This document shows, piece by piece, positions 39,302 to 48,615 of a stretch of DNA of 64,000 nt. Position 1 is the first letter of the stretch. Each line of letters starts with the position of its first letter. The stretch lies in the NCBI RefSeq assembly GCF_019218265.1, contig NZ_JAHUZE010000001.1, positions 186,001 through 250,000 of the forward strand, written 5' to 3'. Source of the stretch: Maritimibacter dapengensis. GTDB taxonomy: Bacteria; Pseudomonadota; Alphaproteobacteria; Rhodobacterales; Rhodobacteraceae. Both the position numbers and the translations under genes were made by a program. The notes beneath the pieces are model-generated. The model saw only the letters and a program-made list of their open reading frames with translations. It was not told the origin of the DNA and searched no databases.

Positions 39302-40671
39302 TCCGGGATCACTTTCCCCGGATTGAGAATCCCCTTCGGGTCGAGCGCCACCTTGATCGCCCGCATCACCTCCAACGCGACCGGGTCCTTGTGCCGGGTC
39401 ATGGCGGGGCGCTTCGACAGTCCCACACCGTGTTCCGCAGAGAACGTGCCGCCCATGTCCGTCGCGATCTTCTCGACCGTTTGCATGAGCCGATCCTTCA
39501 ACCCGGGCTCGTCGCGGGTCGGATAGACCACGTAGTGGATATTGCCGTCTCCAAGATGCGCGACCGAGGTATCCTCGAAGTCCGCGTCGATTTCTGCGAG
39601 CGCCGTCCTGACAGCAGGAAAGAACGAGTCGACCCGGTCGAGCGGCAACGCGATATCCGTCGCGACCACGGGTGCTTTCGAAAAGGCGACTTCCGCCGCG
39701 GCCTCGCGTCGTGTCCACATCTCGCGCCGCTGGGCTTCCGACTGGGCGATGACGGCGTCCAGGATTTCGCCGCTCTCGAATGCGCTTTCAAGCTCGGTCT
39801 CGAACGTCTCGGCCAGCTCTGCCGGGCCGCCGAGTTCAACCAGCACGTTCACATCGTATGAGGCATCGAAGGGAGCGCGCGCGCCTTCCGCGATTTCCAG
39901 ATGTCTTGTGACGTAGCTTCTCGGCATGTATTCGAACGCTTCCACGGCGCCCGCGCTCGCCGCCTGCAACCTGCCGAGAAGGGTGAGCGCCGCGGGCAGG
40001 TCGCGCAGCGCCAATATCGCGGTGGCGTGGCGGGCCGGGGCCGGGACCAGTTTGACGACCGCTGCCGTGATGATGCCAAGAGTGCCTTCCGCGCCAATCA
40101 CGAGGTCGCGCAGATCGTAGCCCGAATTGTCCTTGTGCAGGTCGGTCATCAGATCCATCACCCGCCCGTCCGCAAGAACCACCTCGACGCCCAGAACCTG
40201 TGCGCGGGTGTTTCCGTAACGCAGAACGTTGGACCCTCCCGCGTTCGTCGACAAAATACCGCCGATACGCGCCGAGCCCTGCGCACCGAAACTCACGGGA
40301 AACAACAGCCCCCGCTCTGCGGCGGCGTTCTGTAACGTCTCGACAATGACGCCTGCCTCGACCACCGCTATTCGCGCCGCGTCCCGGATGTCTCGAATCC
40401 GGTTCAGCCGCTCGAGCGACAGCATCGCGGCGCCCGCGGCGAAGGTTCCGCCCGACACGCCCGTGTTGCCCGAAACCGGGACCACGGGCGTCGCGCTGTC
40501 GTTGGCAAGCCGCAAAAGCGCGGAGACCTCGTCCGTCGTGCCGGGGCGCAGGACGCAAAGCGGATCCGAGACGTAGGTGCCGGTAGAGTCCGTGGCATAG
40601 GCCGCCATGTCCGCACCGGTCAGCACATGCGCCGCACCGATCAGCGCGGCGGCGTCGTCTTCAAATGCCAT
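39298..40671 (-). CDS. FAD-linked oxidase (GlcD / D-2-hydroxyacid dehydrogenase family)
   Basis: A 457-residue flavoprotein. The N-terminal PCMH-type FAD domain has VPVSGNTGVSGGTFAAGA and ARIGGILSTNAGGSNVLRYG, and the C-terminal FAD-oxidase domain has HLGDGNIHYVVYP and the closing AEHGVGLSKR and LDPKGILNPGKVIP. This is the pattern of D-lactate, glycolate and D-2-hydroxyglutarate dehydrogenases that pass electrons to quinone or ETF. No glcE or glcF partner is adjacent, so it is a stand-alone dehydrogenase. Substrate is uncertain. Confidence 0.9.
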   Translation of the reverse strand: MAFEDDAAALIGAAHVLTGADMAAYATDSTGTYVSDPLCVLRPGTTDEVSALLRLANDSATPVVPVSGNTGVSGGTFAAGAAMLSLERLNRIRDIRDAARIAVVEAGVIVETLQNAAAERGLLFPVSFGAQGSARIGGILSTNAGGSNVLRYGNTRAQVLGVEVVLADGRVMDLMTDLHKDNSGYDLRDLVIGAEGTLGIITAAVVKLVPAPARHATAILALRDLPAALTLLGRLQAASAGAVEAFEYMPRSYVTRHLEIAEGARAPFDASYDVNVLVELGGPAELAETFETELESAFESGEILDAVIAQSEAQRREMWTRREAAAEVAFSKAPVVATDIALPLDRVDSFFPAVRTALAEIDADFEDTSVAHLGDGNIHYVVYPTRDEPGLKDRLMQTVEKIATDMGGTFSAEHGVGLSKRPAMTRHKDPVALEVMRAIKVALDPKGILNPGKVIPD

Positions 40672-40713
40672 GCGATCCTCCCCTGCCTGTCGCGACGCGC
40701 AGACTAGGTCAGA

Positions 40714-42069
40714 TCAAACGGCCTGGCTATGACCTTCCGCGTTCATCTCGTAGGCATCGAAATACCGCGCGATGATGCGGGCGAGCGGACGGGAGGCGTC
40801 GCGGATTGTCAGAACGCCGTCGGCAAGATCGAAGGTGCCGGGCAGGACCTGATCCAGCCCTTCGGCCAATGCGCGGGTCGCGGCCGGGTTCGCGCCCAAC
40901 TCGGCGGCCGTGGCGTTGAAATCCACGCGGAAGTCGCACAGGAGATGCTCGATCACCCGGCCCCTCAGCTTGTCGTTGGCCGTGAAGGCGTGGCCCTTCG
41001 CGATCGGCAATTCACCGTTGCGGACTCTCAGCTGGTATTTCGAGGTGGCCGGTTCGTTCTGCGCATAGCCCTGCGGGTAACGCGAGATCGAAGATGCCCC
41101 GAGCCCGATCAGAACGGGCGAGGAATCTTCGGTATAGCCTTGGAAATTCCTGCGCATCGTGCCCGCATCGTGGGCGGTCTTCAGCCCGTCCTCGGGGCGT
41201 GCGAAATGGTCGATACCGATTTCGGCGAAACCATCGGCCACGAAAAGGTCGCGCGCGGTGTTGAACAGTTCGAGACGACCCTCGGGCGACGGAAGCGCCT
41301 CGGTCGGGATCAATGTCTGACGCCGCGCCATCCAGGGCACGTGAGCGTATCCGAACAGCGCGATTCGATCCGGGTCGAGCGACAGAACCTTCTGCACCGA
41401 GTCGGCCATCCGCGCCTTGGTCTGGTGAGGCAGGCCGTAGAGCAGATCGACGTTGAGCGATTTGATGCCGCGCGCACGAAGGCCATCGACGGCCTTCTTG
41501 GTGATCTCGTAGCTCTGGGGTCGCCCGATGACCTCCTGGATCATCGGATCGAAGTCCTGCACGCCGAGCGACGCACGGTTCAGCCCCGCAGCCGCCAGCG
41601 CGTCCAGCCTCGCACCGTCGATTTCGTTCGGGTCGATCTCCACAGAGAATTGTGCGTTCGGGCCAAGTGGCGCAACGTCGAAGATCGCTGCGGCAAGGTC
41701 CGCGATCATGTCGGGTTCGAGCAGGGTCGGCGTGCCGCCGCCCCAATGCAGGTGGCTGATCCTGACGTCATCCGCGAGCCGGGATTTGAGCGTCGCTAAT
41801 TCTTGCATCAGCGAATCAACATAAGCCCTCACCGGCCCCGCGTTACTCGTCCCTTGCGTGCGGCAGGCGCAGAACCAGCACAATCTCCGGCAGAACGGGA
41901 CGTGGATGTAGAGTGAGATTTCGGACCCGGACGGAATGGCCTGAATCCAATGACTTACCTGGTCAGAACCAACACCTCCGGCGAAGTGCGGGGCGGTCGG
42001 ATAGCTCGTGTAACGCGGCACGCGTGCGTCAAATAGACCAAGCTTGCGAAGTTGGGTGTATTTTTCCAT
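40714..42069 (-). CDS. hemN: Oxygen-independent coproporphyrinogen III oxidase (radical SAM)
   Basis: A 451-residue radical-SAM enzyme that makes protoporphyrinogen IX without oxygen. The Fe-S motif is C60-RRL-C64-WF-C67, next to LYIHVPF, and the HemN-specific LHWGGGTPTLL and GYAHVPWMARRQ are present. The N-terminal LFDARVPRYTSYPTAPHF marks true HemN rather than HemW. An FNR box lies 36-49 bases upstream of its start (42105-42118), consistent with induction at low oxygen. It is divergent from fnrL. Confidence 0.97.
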   Translation of the reverse strand: MEKYTQLRKLGLFDARVPRYTSYPTAPHFAGGVGSDQVSHWIQAIPSGSEISLYIHVPFCRRLCWFCACRTQGTSNAGPVRAYVDSLMQELATLKSRLADDVRISHLHWGGGTPTLLEPDMIADLAAAIFDVAPLGPNAQFSVEIDPNEIDGARLDALAAAGLNRASLGVQDFDPMIQEVIGRPQSYEITKKAVDGLRARGIKSLNVDLLYGLPHQTKARMADSVQKVLSLDPDRIALFGYAHVPWMARRQTLIPTEALPSPEGRLELFNTARDLFVADGFAEIGIDHFARPEDGLKTAHDAGTMRRNFQGYTEDSSPVLIGLGASSISRYPQGYAQNEPATSKYQLRVRNGELPIAKGHAFTANDKLRGRVIEHLLCDFRVDFNATAAELGANPAATRALAEGLDQVLPGTFDLADGVLTIRDASRPLARIIARYFDAYEMNAEGHSQAV

Positions 42070-42104
42070 TCTTATACGATGTAGAGAACTCTCAACGCGC
42101 GGCC

Positions 42105-42118
42105 TTGACCAGGATCAA
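42105..42118. promoter_or_regulatory. FNR box between hemN and fnrL
   Basis: TTGACCAGGATCAA matches the FNR/FixK consensus TTGAT-N4-ATCAA with one change. It is 36 bases from the hemN start and only 8 bases from the fnrL start, overlapping the region where the fnrL ribosome binding site lies. This suggests hemN activation and fnrL autorepression. Confidence 0.82.
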
Positions 42119-42126
42119 ATAAGCTC

Positions 42127-42867
42127 ATGTCCGGTCTCCATCTGGATATCAAAGATTGCGGGCAATGCCCGATACGGCACCGTGCCGTATGCTCCCGTTG
42201 CGAACCGGATGAGCTCGAAACGCTTGAAAGCATCAAGTATTACAGGACTTACGAGGCCGGGCAGCCGATCCTCTGGTCGGGCGATCATCTCGAATTCGTC
42301 GCTTCGGTCGTGACCGGGATCGCGACCCTCAGCCAGACGATGGAAGATGGGCGCACGCAGATGGTCGGTCTTCTGTTGCCATCGGATTTCATCGGTCGCC
42401 CGGGGCGCGACTCTTCCCCGTTCGACGTCGTTGCGGTGTCCGATGTGACCTTGTGCTGCTTCAGGCGGCGTCCGTTCGAGGACCTGATGATCTCGACCCC
42501 GCATATCGGCAACCGGCTTCTGGAAATGACGTTGGACGAGCTCGACTCGGCCCGCGAGTGGATGCTCGTGCTGGGGCGCAAGACGGCGCGAGAGAAAATC
42601 GCCTCTCTCCTGCTGATCGTCGCGCGGCGCGACGCTTCGTTGCGCAAGAATCATCCGTCGGACGGCATGGCTTTCGACCTGCCGCTGACCCGCGAAGCGA
42701 TGGCCGATTATCTCGGCCTTACGCTCGAAACCGTGAGCCGCCAGATATCTGCTCTAAAGAAATCCGAGATCATCGAGCTTCAAGGCAAGCGCCGGGTGAT
42801 CGTGCCCGATCTCGATGCCCTTGTCGCCGAAACCGGTGACGATTTCGACGGTGGGCCGATCGCCTGA
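42127..42867 (+). CDS. fnrL: FnrL, oxygen-sensing Crp/Fnr family regulator
   Basis: A 246-residue transcription factor. N-terminal Cys11-x2-Cys14-x7-Cys22 plus Cys25, with a central Cys110/Cys111, can hold the O2-labile 4Fe-4S cluster of FnrL. The HTH recognition helix TLETVSRQISALKK has the E-x2-S-R that reads TTGAT half-sites. It should activate cbb3 oxidase, hemN and other low-oxygen genes; matching boxes are present at four places in this window. An FNR box sits right before its start, and a hairpin terminator begins within its last codons. Confidence 0.95.
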   Translation: MSGLHLDIKDCGQCPIRHRAVCSRCEPDELETLESIKYYRTYEAGQPILWSGDHLEFVASVVTGIATLSQTMEDGRTQMVGLLLPSDFIGRPGRDSSPFDVVAVSDVTLCCFRRRPFEDLMISTPHIGNRLLEMTLDELDSAREWMLVLGRKTAREKIASLLLIVARRDASLRKNHPSDGMAFDLPLTREAMADYLGLTLETVSRQISALKKSEIIELQGKRRVIVPDLDALVAETGDDFDGGPIA

Positions 42868-42885
42868 CCGGCCCACCGTGTCGTT
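42848..42885 (+). terminator. Hairpin terminator at the end of fnrL
   Basis: ACGGTGGGCCG (42848-42858) pairs perfectly with CGGCCCACCGT (42869-42879), followed by GTCGTTTC. The left arm lies in the last codons of fnrL. It may also serve the convergent lipoprotein gene. Confidence 0.7.
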
Positions 42886-43287
42886 TCACGATTTCGGCGC
42901 GGCGTTGGGCGACGTTTCCACCGTCTTGAACGTGATTCCGCAATTCTTGGCGTTCGACGCGGCTTCGAGCGCGTTCAGCTGGCCCTTCAGCTGCGACAGC
43001 TGGCTCGCCGTCTCGTCATTGCCGCCGATGAAGAACGCGGCGGGCCAGAACAGGACGACGGCGACGCCCGTCGCCACGGCATCGCGTGCCGCTTCTTGAT
43101 CCTGCACGCCCGACACTTCGGAAGCCCGGTTTGCGACCCGTTGCGCTTCGGCGGAAATCTGGCCGCAGCTCAGACCCTGATACATGACTGGCGAAACCTC
43201 GGCGGCTTCGATGTTCCGGCCCGATTTGGCACAGGCGGTGAGGCTGGTCGCAGCAGCAGCGACCAGGAGCAATGATTTGAATTTCAT
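42886..43287 (-). CDS. Putative lipoprotein, 133 aa
   Basis: The protein starts MKFKSLLLVAAAATSLTACAK, a lipoprotein signal with lipobox L-T-A-C, so the mature protein begins at Cys19. A hydrophobic stretch (ATGVAVVLFWPAAFFIGG) follows near residue 75, then a short coiled part (TASQLSQLKGQLNALEAASN) and a Cys near the end. The pattern resembles small lipoproteins of unknown role found in proteobacteria. It lies between fnrL and the universal stress protein gene. No function can be assigned. Confidence 0.82.
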   Translation of the reverse strand: MKFKSLLLVAAAATSLTACAKSGRNIEAAEVSPVMYQGLSCGQISAEAQRVANRASEVSGVQDQEAARDAVATGVAVVLFWPAAFFIGGNDETASQLSQLKGQLNALEAASNAKNCGITFKTVETSPNAAPKS

Positions 43288-43371
43288 GAGTTTTCCCCTT
43301 TCTCGAACTCGTTACCCGGGGCGCAAATTACCCATGTGGTTCATTGAGGCAAGACCAATTGCCTCATTTGT

Positions 43372-43403
43372 CAAAAAAATGGCCGGTGATCGAACACCGG
43401 CCA
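43372..43403 (-). terminator. Rho-independent terminator of the universal stress protein gene
   Basis: TGGCCGGTG (43380-43388) and CACCGGCCA (43395-43403) pair over ATCGAA. On the minus strand seven T residues follow. A second hairpin (GAGGCAA/TTGCCTC, 43346-43365) lies just beyond it. Confidence 0.9.
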
Positions 43404-43430
43404 GTCAGGGAGGTAATTTCGGGCTCTGCC

Positions 43431-44270
43431 TCAATGGGCGAGGAGCAGGGGTCTTTCGGCGTCTTCGAGCATGTTGCGCGTCGCGCCGCCCAGAATGGAT
43501 TCGCGGAACCGGGAGTGGCTGTAGGCCCCCATCACCACGAGATCGGCGTCGATGTCGCTTCCGTGCCGGTTCAGGACGTCGGCGACCCGCGTCATGGTTT
43601 TGGAGAGGACCGAGACCTCGGGACGGATGCCATGCCGGGCGAGCATCTGGCTCAATTGCCCACCGGGGTCCGACCGCTCCGGCCCGTGTTGGGGCGGGTC
43701 GATGATCGCGATGTTCACGGTATCGGCAGCCTGCAGGAATGGCATGGCCGCCCGGATCGCCCGCAATGCCTCGCGGCTCTCGTTCCAGCCGATCATCACG
43801 CGCTTCACCTCGTTCGGGAACGTGTGGCCACGCGGCTGTATCAGGACCGGCACATCGCCCTCGAACATCGCCGCCTCGACGATCGCTTCGAGGTCGTGGT
43901 CGGCCTTGTCATTGTAAGGCTGCGGGAGCACCACGAGGTCCGAGAACCGCGTGCGATGCGCGATCAGCCCGTTCAACGCGACCATCTGGGCCGACAGTCC
44001 GGTCGCGGACCAGTTGAAGGGTGCGCCGGCAAGTGCCTTGCGCGCGAAATTTTCGAGTTCCAGCGCGTCTTCGTGCGCCTGGCTCAGACTGTCCTGCATC
44101 ACGATCGCCGTTGCGCCGGCATAATAAAAGCCCGGCTGCGTGCGATCGAGCCCCAGCCCGATCACGTCCAGATGTGCGCCAAGTGTCTGTGCCAACGTCT
44201 GCGCGGCGTCGAACGAGGCCCGGCCTCGCTCGGCATCGGTGAGTACGGTCGTGATCGTCTGGTAAGCCAT
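43431..44270 (-). CDS. Universal stress protein (UspA family)
   Basis: A 279-residue protein of tandem-Usp length. The C-terminal unit has [21 protein letters not shown] and the ATP-binding signature [24 protein letters not shown] (G-x2-G-x9-G-S/T type, read here with variations). The N-terminal unit is less conserved. In Rhodobacter a Usp gene sits at the same place between fnrL and ccoN. Two FNR boxes upstream (44348 and 44395) lie in the shared divergent control region, suggesting low-oxygen induction. It may help survival when respiration is limited. Confidence 0.9.
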   Translation of the reverse strand: MAYQTITTVLTDAERGRASFDAAQTLAQTLGAHLDVIGLGLDRTQPGFYYAGATAIVMQDSLSQAHEDALELENFARKALAGAPFNWSATGLSAQMVALNGLIAHRTRFSDLVVLPQPYNDKADHDLEAIVEAAMFEGDVPVLIQPRGHTFPNEVKRVMIGWNESREALRAIRAAMPFLQAADTVNIAIIDPPQHGPERSDPGGQLSQMLARHGIRPEVSVLSKTMTRVADVLNRHGSDIDADLVVMGAYSHSRFRESILGGATRNMLEDAERPLLLAH

Positions 44271-44347
44271 CGCTGCGTTCCGTGAATACTGGCCCTCAGG
44301 CCGCGTGAATCTGCGTGTCAGCGTGGCGCGGCTTTGGCGATGCCGCT

Positions 44348-44361
44348 TTGATATGGGTCAA
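44348..44361. promoter_or_regulatory. FNR box 1 between usp and ccoN
   Basis: TTGATATGGGTCAA agrees with the FNR consensus except for one base. It is nearer the universal stress protein gene and 47 bp (centre to centre) from the second box. Confidence 0.82.
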
Positions 44362-44394
44362 TATCCGGCCCGGATGCCGCCGTTAACGCTGCCT

Positions 44395-44408
44395 TTGATA
44401 TGGATCAA
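44395..44408. promoter_or_regulatory. FNR box 2 between usp and ccoN
   Basis: TTGATATGGATCAA is a perfect FNR/FixK box. Its centre is 113 bp upstream of ccoN. With a class II promoter (-41.5), transcription of ccoN would start near 44443, leaving a leader of about 70 nt. Confidence 0.88.
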
Positions 44409-44514
44409 TGCGGCTTGTCCCGGATCGGTCCAAATCCGCAGTCAGTCGAAAAGCACGCGGGGAATCGGGGTGTGCCCGAACCGGTGCGCTGAGACAGAAC
44501 TGAAGGGACGAAAC

Positions 44515-46110
44515 ATGTGGGATTACGTTAAACTGGTGATCTACGGCCTGATTGCGATTCTGGCCGCCATCGCCTCCACCTACGCCCGCGATCTTGCCTA
44601 CCTGGTCCACGCCATTCTGGTCGTGGCGATCGCGGCGGGGCTTTTCATCTATACGCTTCGGCGTATGGGGCATGAAAAGCCTGTCAAAACCGGGTATCTC
44701 GACGCGCCGATTCGTATCGGCGTCGCGCTCACCGCATTCTGGGGCGTCGTGGGCTTTCTCGTCGGGACCTATATCGCGTTCATGCTGGCCTTCCCGGAGA
44801 TGAATTTCGCCTGGGCCGAGGGTTACCTGAACTTCGGGCGGCTTCGTCCCCTGCACACCTCCGCCGTGATCTTCGCCTTTGGCGGGACCGCGCTGGTGAC
44901 TTCGTCCTTCTACGTGGTGCAGCGCACCTCGGGCGCGCGGCTTTGGAACGATGGTCTCGCCTGGTTCGTGTTCTGGGGCTACCAGATCGTGATCCTGCTT
45001 GCGGCGACCGGGTACATCCTCGGTGCGACGCAAGGCAAGGAATACGCCGAACCCGAATGGTACACCGATCTCTGGCTGACGATCGTCTGGGTGGGCTATC
45101 TCGTTCTCTTCATGGGTACGCTGATGAAGCGGAAAGAACCGCACATCTACGTGGCCAACTGGTTCTACCTGTCCTTCATCATTACCATCGCCATGCTTCA
45201 CGTGGTGAACAACCTGTCGATCCCGGTCTCGATCTTCGGCGCCAAATCGGTTCAGGTCTTCGCCGGCGTGCAGGACGCGATGACTCAGTGGTGGTACGGT
45301 CACAACGCCGTGGGCTTCTTCCTGACCGCAGGCTTCCTCGGGATGATGTACTACTTCATCCCGAAACAGGCCGAACGTCCGGTGTTCTCCTACAAGCTGT
45401 CGATCATCCACTTCTGGGCACTGATCTTCCTCTACATCTGGGCTGGACCTCACCACCTCCATTACACCGCGCTGCCGGATTGGGCATCGACCCTCGGCAT
45501 GGTGTTCTCGGTGGTCCTGTGGATGCCGTCTTGGGGTGGCATGATCAACGGCCTGATGACGCTCTCCGGCGCATGGGACAAGCTGCGCACCGACCCGATC
45601 ATCCGCATGATGGTGGTTTCGGTGGGCTTCTACGGCATGTCCACCTTCGAAGGCCCGATGATGTCGATCAAGGCTGTGAACTCGCTCAGCCACTATACCG
45701 ACTGGACCATCGGTCACGTGCACTCCGGCGCGCTTGGCTGGAACGGCATGATCACCTTCGGGATGCTCTACTTCCTGTTCCCGAAACTGTGGAACAAGGC
45801 CGGCCTCTACAGCCTGAAGCTCGTCTCCTGGCACTTCTGGCTCGCCACCATCGGCATCGTGCTCTACGCCGCGTCGATGTGGGTGACGGGGATCATGGAA
45901 GGCCTGATGTGGCGTGAAGTCGACGCGCAGGGTTTCCTCGTGAACTCCTTCGCCGACACCGTGGCCGCCAAGTTCCCGATGTATCTGGTCCGTGGCTTCG
46001 GCGGGGTGCTCTACCTCACCGGTGCGCTGATCATGGCCTATAACCTCTGGATGACCGTGCGTCGTGCGCCTCTTGCCGAGACGACCGCCGCTGCGGCCGC
46101 CGCAGAATAA
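44515..46110 (+). CDS. ccoN: cbb3-type cytochrome c oxidase subunit I
   Basis: A 531-residue, about 12-helix heme-copper oxidase subunit that holds heme b and the heme b3-CuB site. Metal ligands are visible in [43 protein letters not shown] and [15 protein letters not shown] 44515 ([11 protein letters not shown]) is preceded by GAAGGGA; the longer frame upstream contains the FNR box and is not coding. It heads ccoNOQP, the high-affinity oxidase for low oxygen, and is controlled by FnrL. Confidence 0.98.
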   Translation: MWDYVKLVIYGLIAILAAIASTYARDLAYLVHAILVVAIAAGLFIYTLRRMGHEKPVKTGYLDAPIRIGVALTAFWGVVGFLVGTYIAFMLAFPEMNFAWAEGYLNFGRLRPLHTSAVIFAFGGTALVTSSFYVVQRTSGARLWNDGLAWFVFWGYQIVILLAATGYILGATQGKEYAEPEWYTDLWLTIVWVGYLVLFMGTLMKRKEPHIYVANWFYLSFIITIAMLHVVNNLSIPVSIFGAKSVQVFAGVQDAMTQWWYGHNAVGFFLTAGFLGMMYYFIPKQAERPVFSYKLSIIHFWALIFLYIWAGPHHLHYTALPDWASTLGMVFSVVLWMPSWGGMINGLMTLSGAWDKLRTDPIIRMMVVSVGFYGMSTFEGPMMSIKAVNSLSHYTDWTIGHVHSGALGWNGMITFGMLYFLFPKLWNKAGLYSLKLVSWHFWLATIGIVLYAASMWVTGIMEGLMWREVDAQGFLVNSFADTVAAKFPMYLVRGFGGVLYLTGALIMAYNLWMTVRRAPLAETTAAAAAAE

Positions 46111-46124
46111 GGGGAGCGTGAAGA

Positions 46125-46877
46125 ATGGCTATCCTTGATAAACACGCGATCCTCGAGAAAAACGCCACGCTTCTGCTGGTCGGATCTCTGTTGGTCGTTA
46201 CTGTCGGCGGCATCGTCGAAATCGCCCCGCTGTTCTATCTCGAGAACACGATCGAGGATGTGGAGGGCGTGCGCCCCTACTCCCCGCTCGAGCTCGAGGG
46301 ACGGAACATCTACATCCGCGAAGGCTGCTACGTCTGCCACTCGCAGATGATCCGTCCGATGCGGGACGAGGTAGAGCGTTACGGTCACTACTCGCTGGCA
46401 GCGGAGTCGAAATACGACCACCCGTTCCAGTGGGGGTCCAAGCGGACGGGGCCCGACCTCGCCCGCGTGGGTGGCCGCTACTCTGACGAGTGGCACGTCG
46501 ACCATCTGATCAACCCGCAATCGGTGGTGCCGGAATCGGTCATGCCGAAATACGCCTACCTCCTCGATCGTCCGCTGGACGGCGCGTATATTGACGAAGT
46601 GATGTCGACGAACCGTATCGTCGGTGTGCCTTACACCGACGAAGGGATCGAGATGGCGCGGGCCGACTTCTTCAGCCAGGCCGACCCGGATGGGAACGTC
46701 TATGCAGACGCCGATCCCGACGCCGTGATGGAACGCTATCCGGGGGCGCAGGTGCGCAACTTCGACGGGCAGCCCGAAGTCACCGAAATGGACGCCTTGA
46801 TCGCCTACATGCAGATGTTGGGCACCTTGGTGGACTTCTCGGAATTCGAGCAGACGCCCGAAGAGTGGATCCGGTAA
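46125..46877 (+). CDS. ccoO: cbb3-type cytochrome c oxidase subunit II
   Basis: A 250-residue monoheme cytochrome c with an N-terminal transmembrane anchor ([22 protein letters not shown] split at residue 17-38). Heme binds at C68-Y-V-C71-H72, followed by the family motif [18 protein letters not shown]. It passes electrons from CcoP towards CcoN. It starts 14 bases after ccoN, with a GGGGAG site, and precedes ccoQ. Confidence 0.98.
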   Translation: MAILDKHAILEKNATLLLVGSLLVVTVGGIVEIAPLFYLENTIEDVEGVRPYSPLELEGRNIYIREGCYVCHSQMIRPMRDEVERYGHYSLAAESKYDHPFQWGSKRTGPDLARVGGRYSDEWHVDHLINPQSVVPESVMPKYAYLLDRPLDGAYIDEVMSTNRIVGVPYTDEGIEMARADFFSQADPDGNVYADADPDAVMERYPGAQVRNFDGQPEVTEMDALIAYMQMLGTLVDFSEFEQTPEEWIR

Positions 46878-46888
46878 GGGGACTGACG

Positions 46889-47077
46889 ATGGACACCTAC
46901 AGCATCTTTCGCGAAATCGCGGACAGCTGGGTCCTCTTGGCCATGTTCCTGTTCTTCGTTCTCACCGTTCTCTGGGTGTTTCGCCCAGGGAGCCGTGAGC
47001 TCCACAAGGACGCGGCCAACGCCCCCTTCCGCCACGAAAATCAACCCGCCCAGGATATTGAGGAGGCGCGGCAATGA
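46889..47077 (+). CDS. ccoQ: cbb3-type oxidase small subunit
   Basis: A 62-residue protein with one transmembrane helix (WVLLAMFLFFVLTVLWVF, about residues 14-31) and the CcoQ-typical RPGSRELHKDAANAPFRHE after it. CcoQ stabilises the cbb3 complex in the presence of oxygen and has been implicated in redox signalling in Rhodobacter. ATG 46889 is used; a frame 8 codons longer overlaps the ccoO stop. Its stop overlaps the ccoP start (ATGA). Confidence 0.95.
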   Translation: MDTYSIFREIADSWVLLAMFLFFVLTVLWVFRPGSRELHKDAANAPFRHENQPAQDIEEARQ

Positions 47078-47937
47078 GTGACAAAAAGCAAGAGGTCGAA
47101 ACCACCGGACACGTGTGGGATGAAGACCTCAAGGAATTCAACAACCCGCTTCCGCGCTGGTGGCTGTGGACCTTCTACGCCACGATCATCTGGGGCATCG
47201 GCTATACCATCGCCTACCCGGCATGGCCTTTGGTCGAACGCGCCACGGGCGGTCTTCTGGGCTACTCGACCCGACTTGAAGTCGCGGAAGAGATCAATCG
47301 CTTCGAGGACATGAACGCAGAGGTCCGGGCCGAGCTCGCCTCGCTCGACGCCGCCGACATCCCGAACAACGAAGCGGCCTACAGCTATGCGATCCAATCG
47401 GGCCGGGCGACCTTCGCCACCTATTGTTCGCAGTGCCACGGCTCGGGCGCCAACGGCATCGAAGAAGGGAACGGATATCCGAACCTTCTCGACGACGACT
47501 GGCTCTGGGGCGGCGATCTGGCTTCCATCGTGACCACCGTGACCCACGGCATCCGGAACGAGGACGACCCGGACGCGCGGTATTCGGAAATGCCGGCATT
47601 CGGTGACGACTATCTCGAAGATGCCGAGATTACGGACGTGGTCGCTTACGTCGGTTCGCTCTCCGGTCAAAGCTTCGATGGCGACGTCGCTGCGGGCGAA
47701 ACCGTGTTCGCGGACAATTGCTCGTCCTGCCACATGGAAGACGGCAGCGGCGACCGCGAGCAGGGCGCGCCGAACCTCACCGACGCGATCTGGCTTTATG
47801 GCGGATCGCAGGAGCAGATCGAAAGCTCTGTCCGCGTGGGTCCCTACGGCGTTATGCCGAACTGGAACACCCGTCTCGACGATGCCGAGATCAAGGCTGT
47901 TGCAGCCTACGTTCACCAGCTGGGCGGCGGCGAGTAA
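47074..47937 (+). CDS. ccoP: cbb3-type cytochrome c oxidase subunit III (diheme)
   Basis: A 287-residue diheme cytochrome c. The N-terminus contains NPLPRWWLWTFYATIIWGIGY-type anchor (residues 24-44), and the hemes bind at C118-SQ-C121-H122 and C216-SS-C219-H220. It accepts electrons from soluble or membrane cytochrome c. Its ATG overlaps the ccoQ stop by 4 bases. The operon ends with a terminator at 48037-48066. Genes for assembly (ccoGHIS) follow only after a two-gene insert. Confidence 0.98.
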   Translation: MSDKKQEVETTGHVWDEDLKEFNNPLPRWWLWTFYATIIWGIGYTIAYPAWPLVERATGGLLGYSTRLEVAEEINRFEDMNAEVRAELASLDAADIPNNEAAYSYAIQSGRATFATYCSQCHGSGANGIEEGNGYPNLLDDDWLWGGDLASIVTTVTHGIRNEDDPDARYSEMPAFGDDYLEDAEITDVVAYVGSLSGQSFDGDVAAGETVFADNCSSCHMEDGSGDREQGAPNLTDAIWLYGGSQEQIESSVRVGPYGVMPNWNTRLDDAEIKAVAAYVHQLGGGE

Positions 47938-47987
47938 GCCGGCCAGCACACCAGATCCGGGGCCTCACTCCCCGGTTCGGCACCGAT

Positions 47988-48005
47988 CCCTGATCCTGTT
48001 CGCGC
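47988..48005. repeat. 18-bp direct repeat, copy 1
   Basis: CCCTGATCCTGTTCGCGC is identical to 49555-49572 and has the same orientation. The two copies flank the GNAT and alpha/beta-hydrolase genes. This copy sits in the loop side of a long hairpin (GGCACCGA/TCGGTGCC) just before the ccoP terminator. Confidence 0.85.
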
Positions 48006-48036
48006 GTTTCTCCGGGGTCGGTGCCACTTAACAGGG

Positions 48037-48066
48037 AAAGGCCGGAGCATTGCGCTCCGGCCTTTT
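48037..48066 (+). terminator. Rho-independent terminator of ccoNOQP
   Basis: AAAGGCCGGAGC and GCTCCGGCCTTT form a 12-bp stem over ATTGC, followed by TTCG. It ends the oxidase operon about 100 bases after ccoP. Confidence 0.9.
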
Positions 48067-48105
48067 TCGTTCCGGCAGGTCGCGCCGACCTGCTAGGCTC
48101 GCGCC

Positions 48106-48615
48106 ATGACCCGATATGATTTCCGGCTTGTAGTGGATGACGACATGCAAATGCTGCGCGACTGGCTCGCGCGGCCGCATGTGGCCGAATGGTGGGACGA
48201 TGATGACGACGATCCGCTGGACGAGGACATCCCTGAGGGCGGCGATATACGAAAGTGGGTCGTCTCGCTCGATGGAGAACCCATCGCCTATCTTCAGGAT
48301 TACCGAGTCCACGCATGGGACGACCACCCGTTCTCGTTTCTCGATCCCGGCGCTCGTGGCATCGACATGTATATCGGCCCCGCAGATTTCATCGGTTGCG
48401 GGCATGGCAGCGCGATGGTGCGCCAGCATGCCCTGAGGCTCATCGACGAAGGCGCGCCGCAGGTCGCCATCGACCCGCACCCGGATAATATCCGCGCCGT
48501 GCGTGCCTACGAAAATGCCGGGTTCGAAATCGTCGGTCCGGCACGAAACAGCCCCTGGGGCCGCTTCGTGCCGATGGTGTTCCGGGGCGCTGCGCCTAGC
48601 GATGCAGGAACTTGA
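48106..48615 (+). CDS. GNAT family N-acetyltransferase (AAC(6')/IucB-like)
   Basis: A 169-residue acetyltransferase with the Acetyltransf_8-type opening DDMQMLRDWLARPHVAEWWDD, the IAYLQDYRVHAWD core and the acetyl-CoA region DMYIGPADFIGCGHGSAMV, ending AYENAGFEIVGPA. This subclass contains aminoglycoside 6'-N-acetyltransferases and siderophore-type acetylases; sequence alone does not fix the substrate, and most chromosomal members are not resistance genes. It lies between ccoP and ccoG, where Rhodobacter has nothing, and overlaps the convergent hydrolase by 20 bases. Confidence 0.85.
   Translation: MTRYDFRLVVDDDMQMLRDWLARPHVAEWWDDDDDDPLDEDIPEGGDIRKWVVSLDGEPIAYLQDYRVHAWDDHPFSFLDPGARGIDMYIGPADFIGCGHGSAMVRQHALRLIDEGAPQVAIDPHPDNIRAVRAYENAGFEIVGPARNSPWGRFVPMVFRGAAPSDAGT

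Noticed and set aside
48106-48615. Reading the GNAT gene as an aminoglycoside resistance gene
   Set aside because: It resembles AAC(6')-type acetyltransferases only at family level; no resistance-gene context (integron, transposon) is present.
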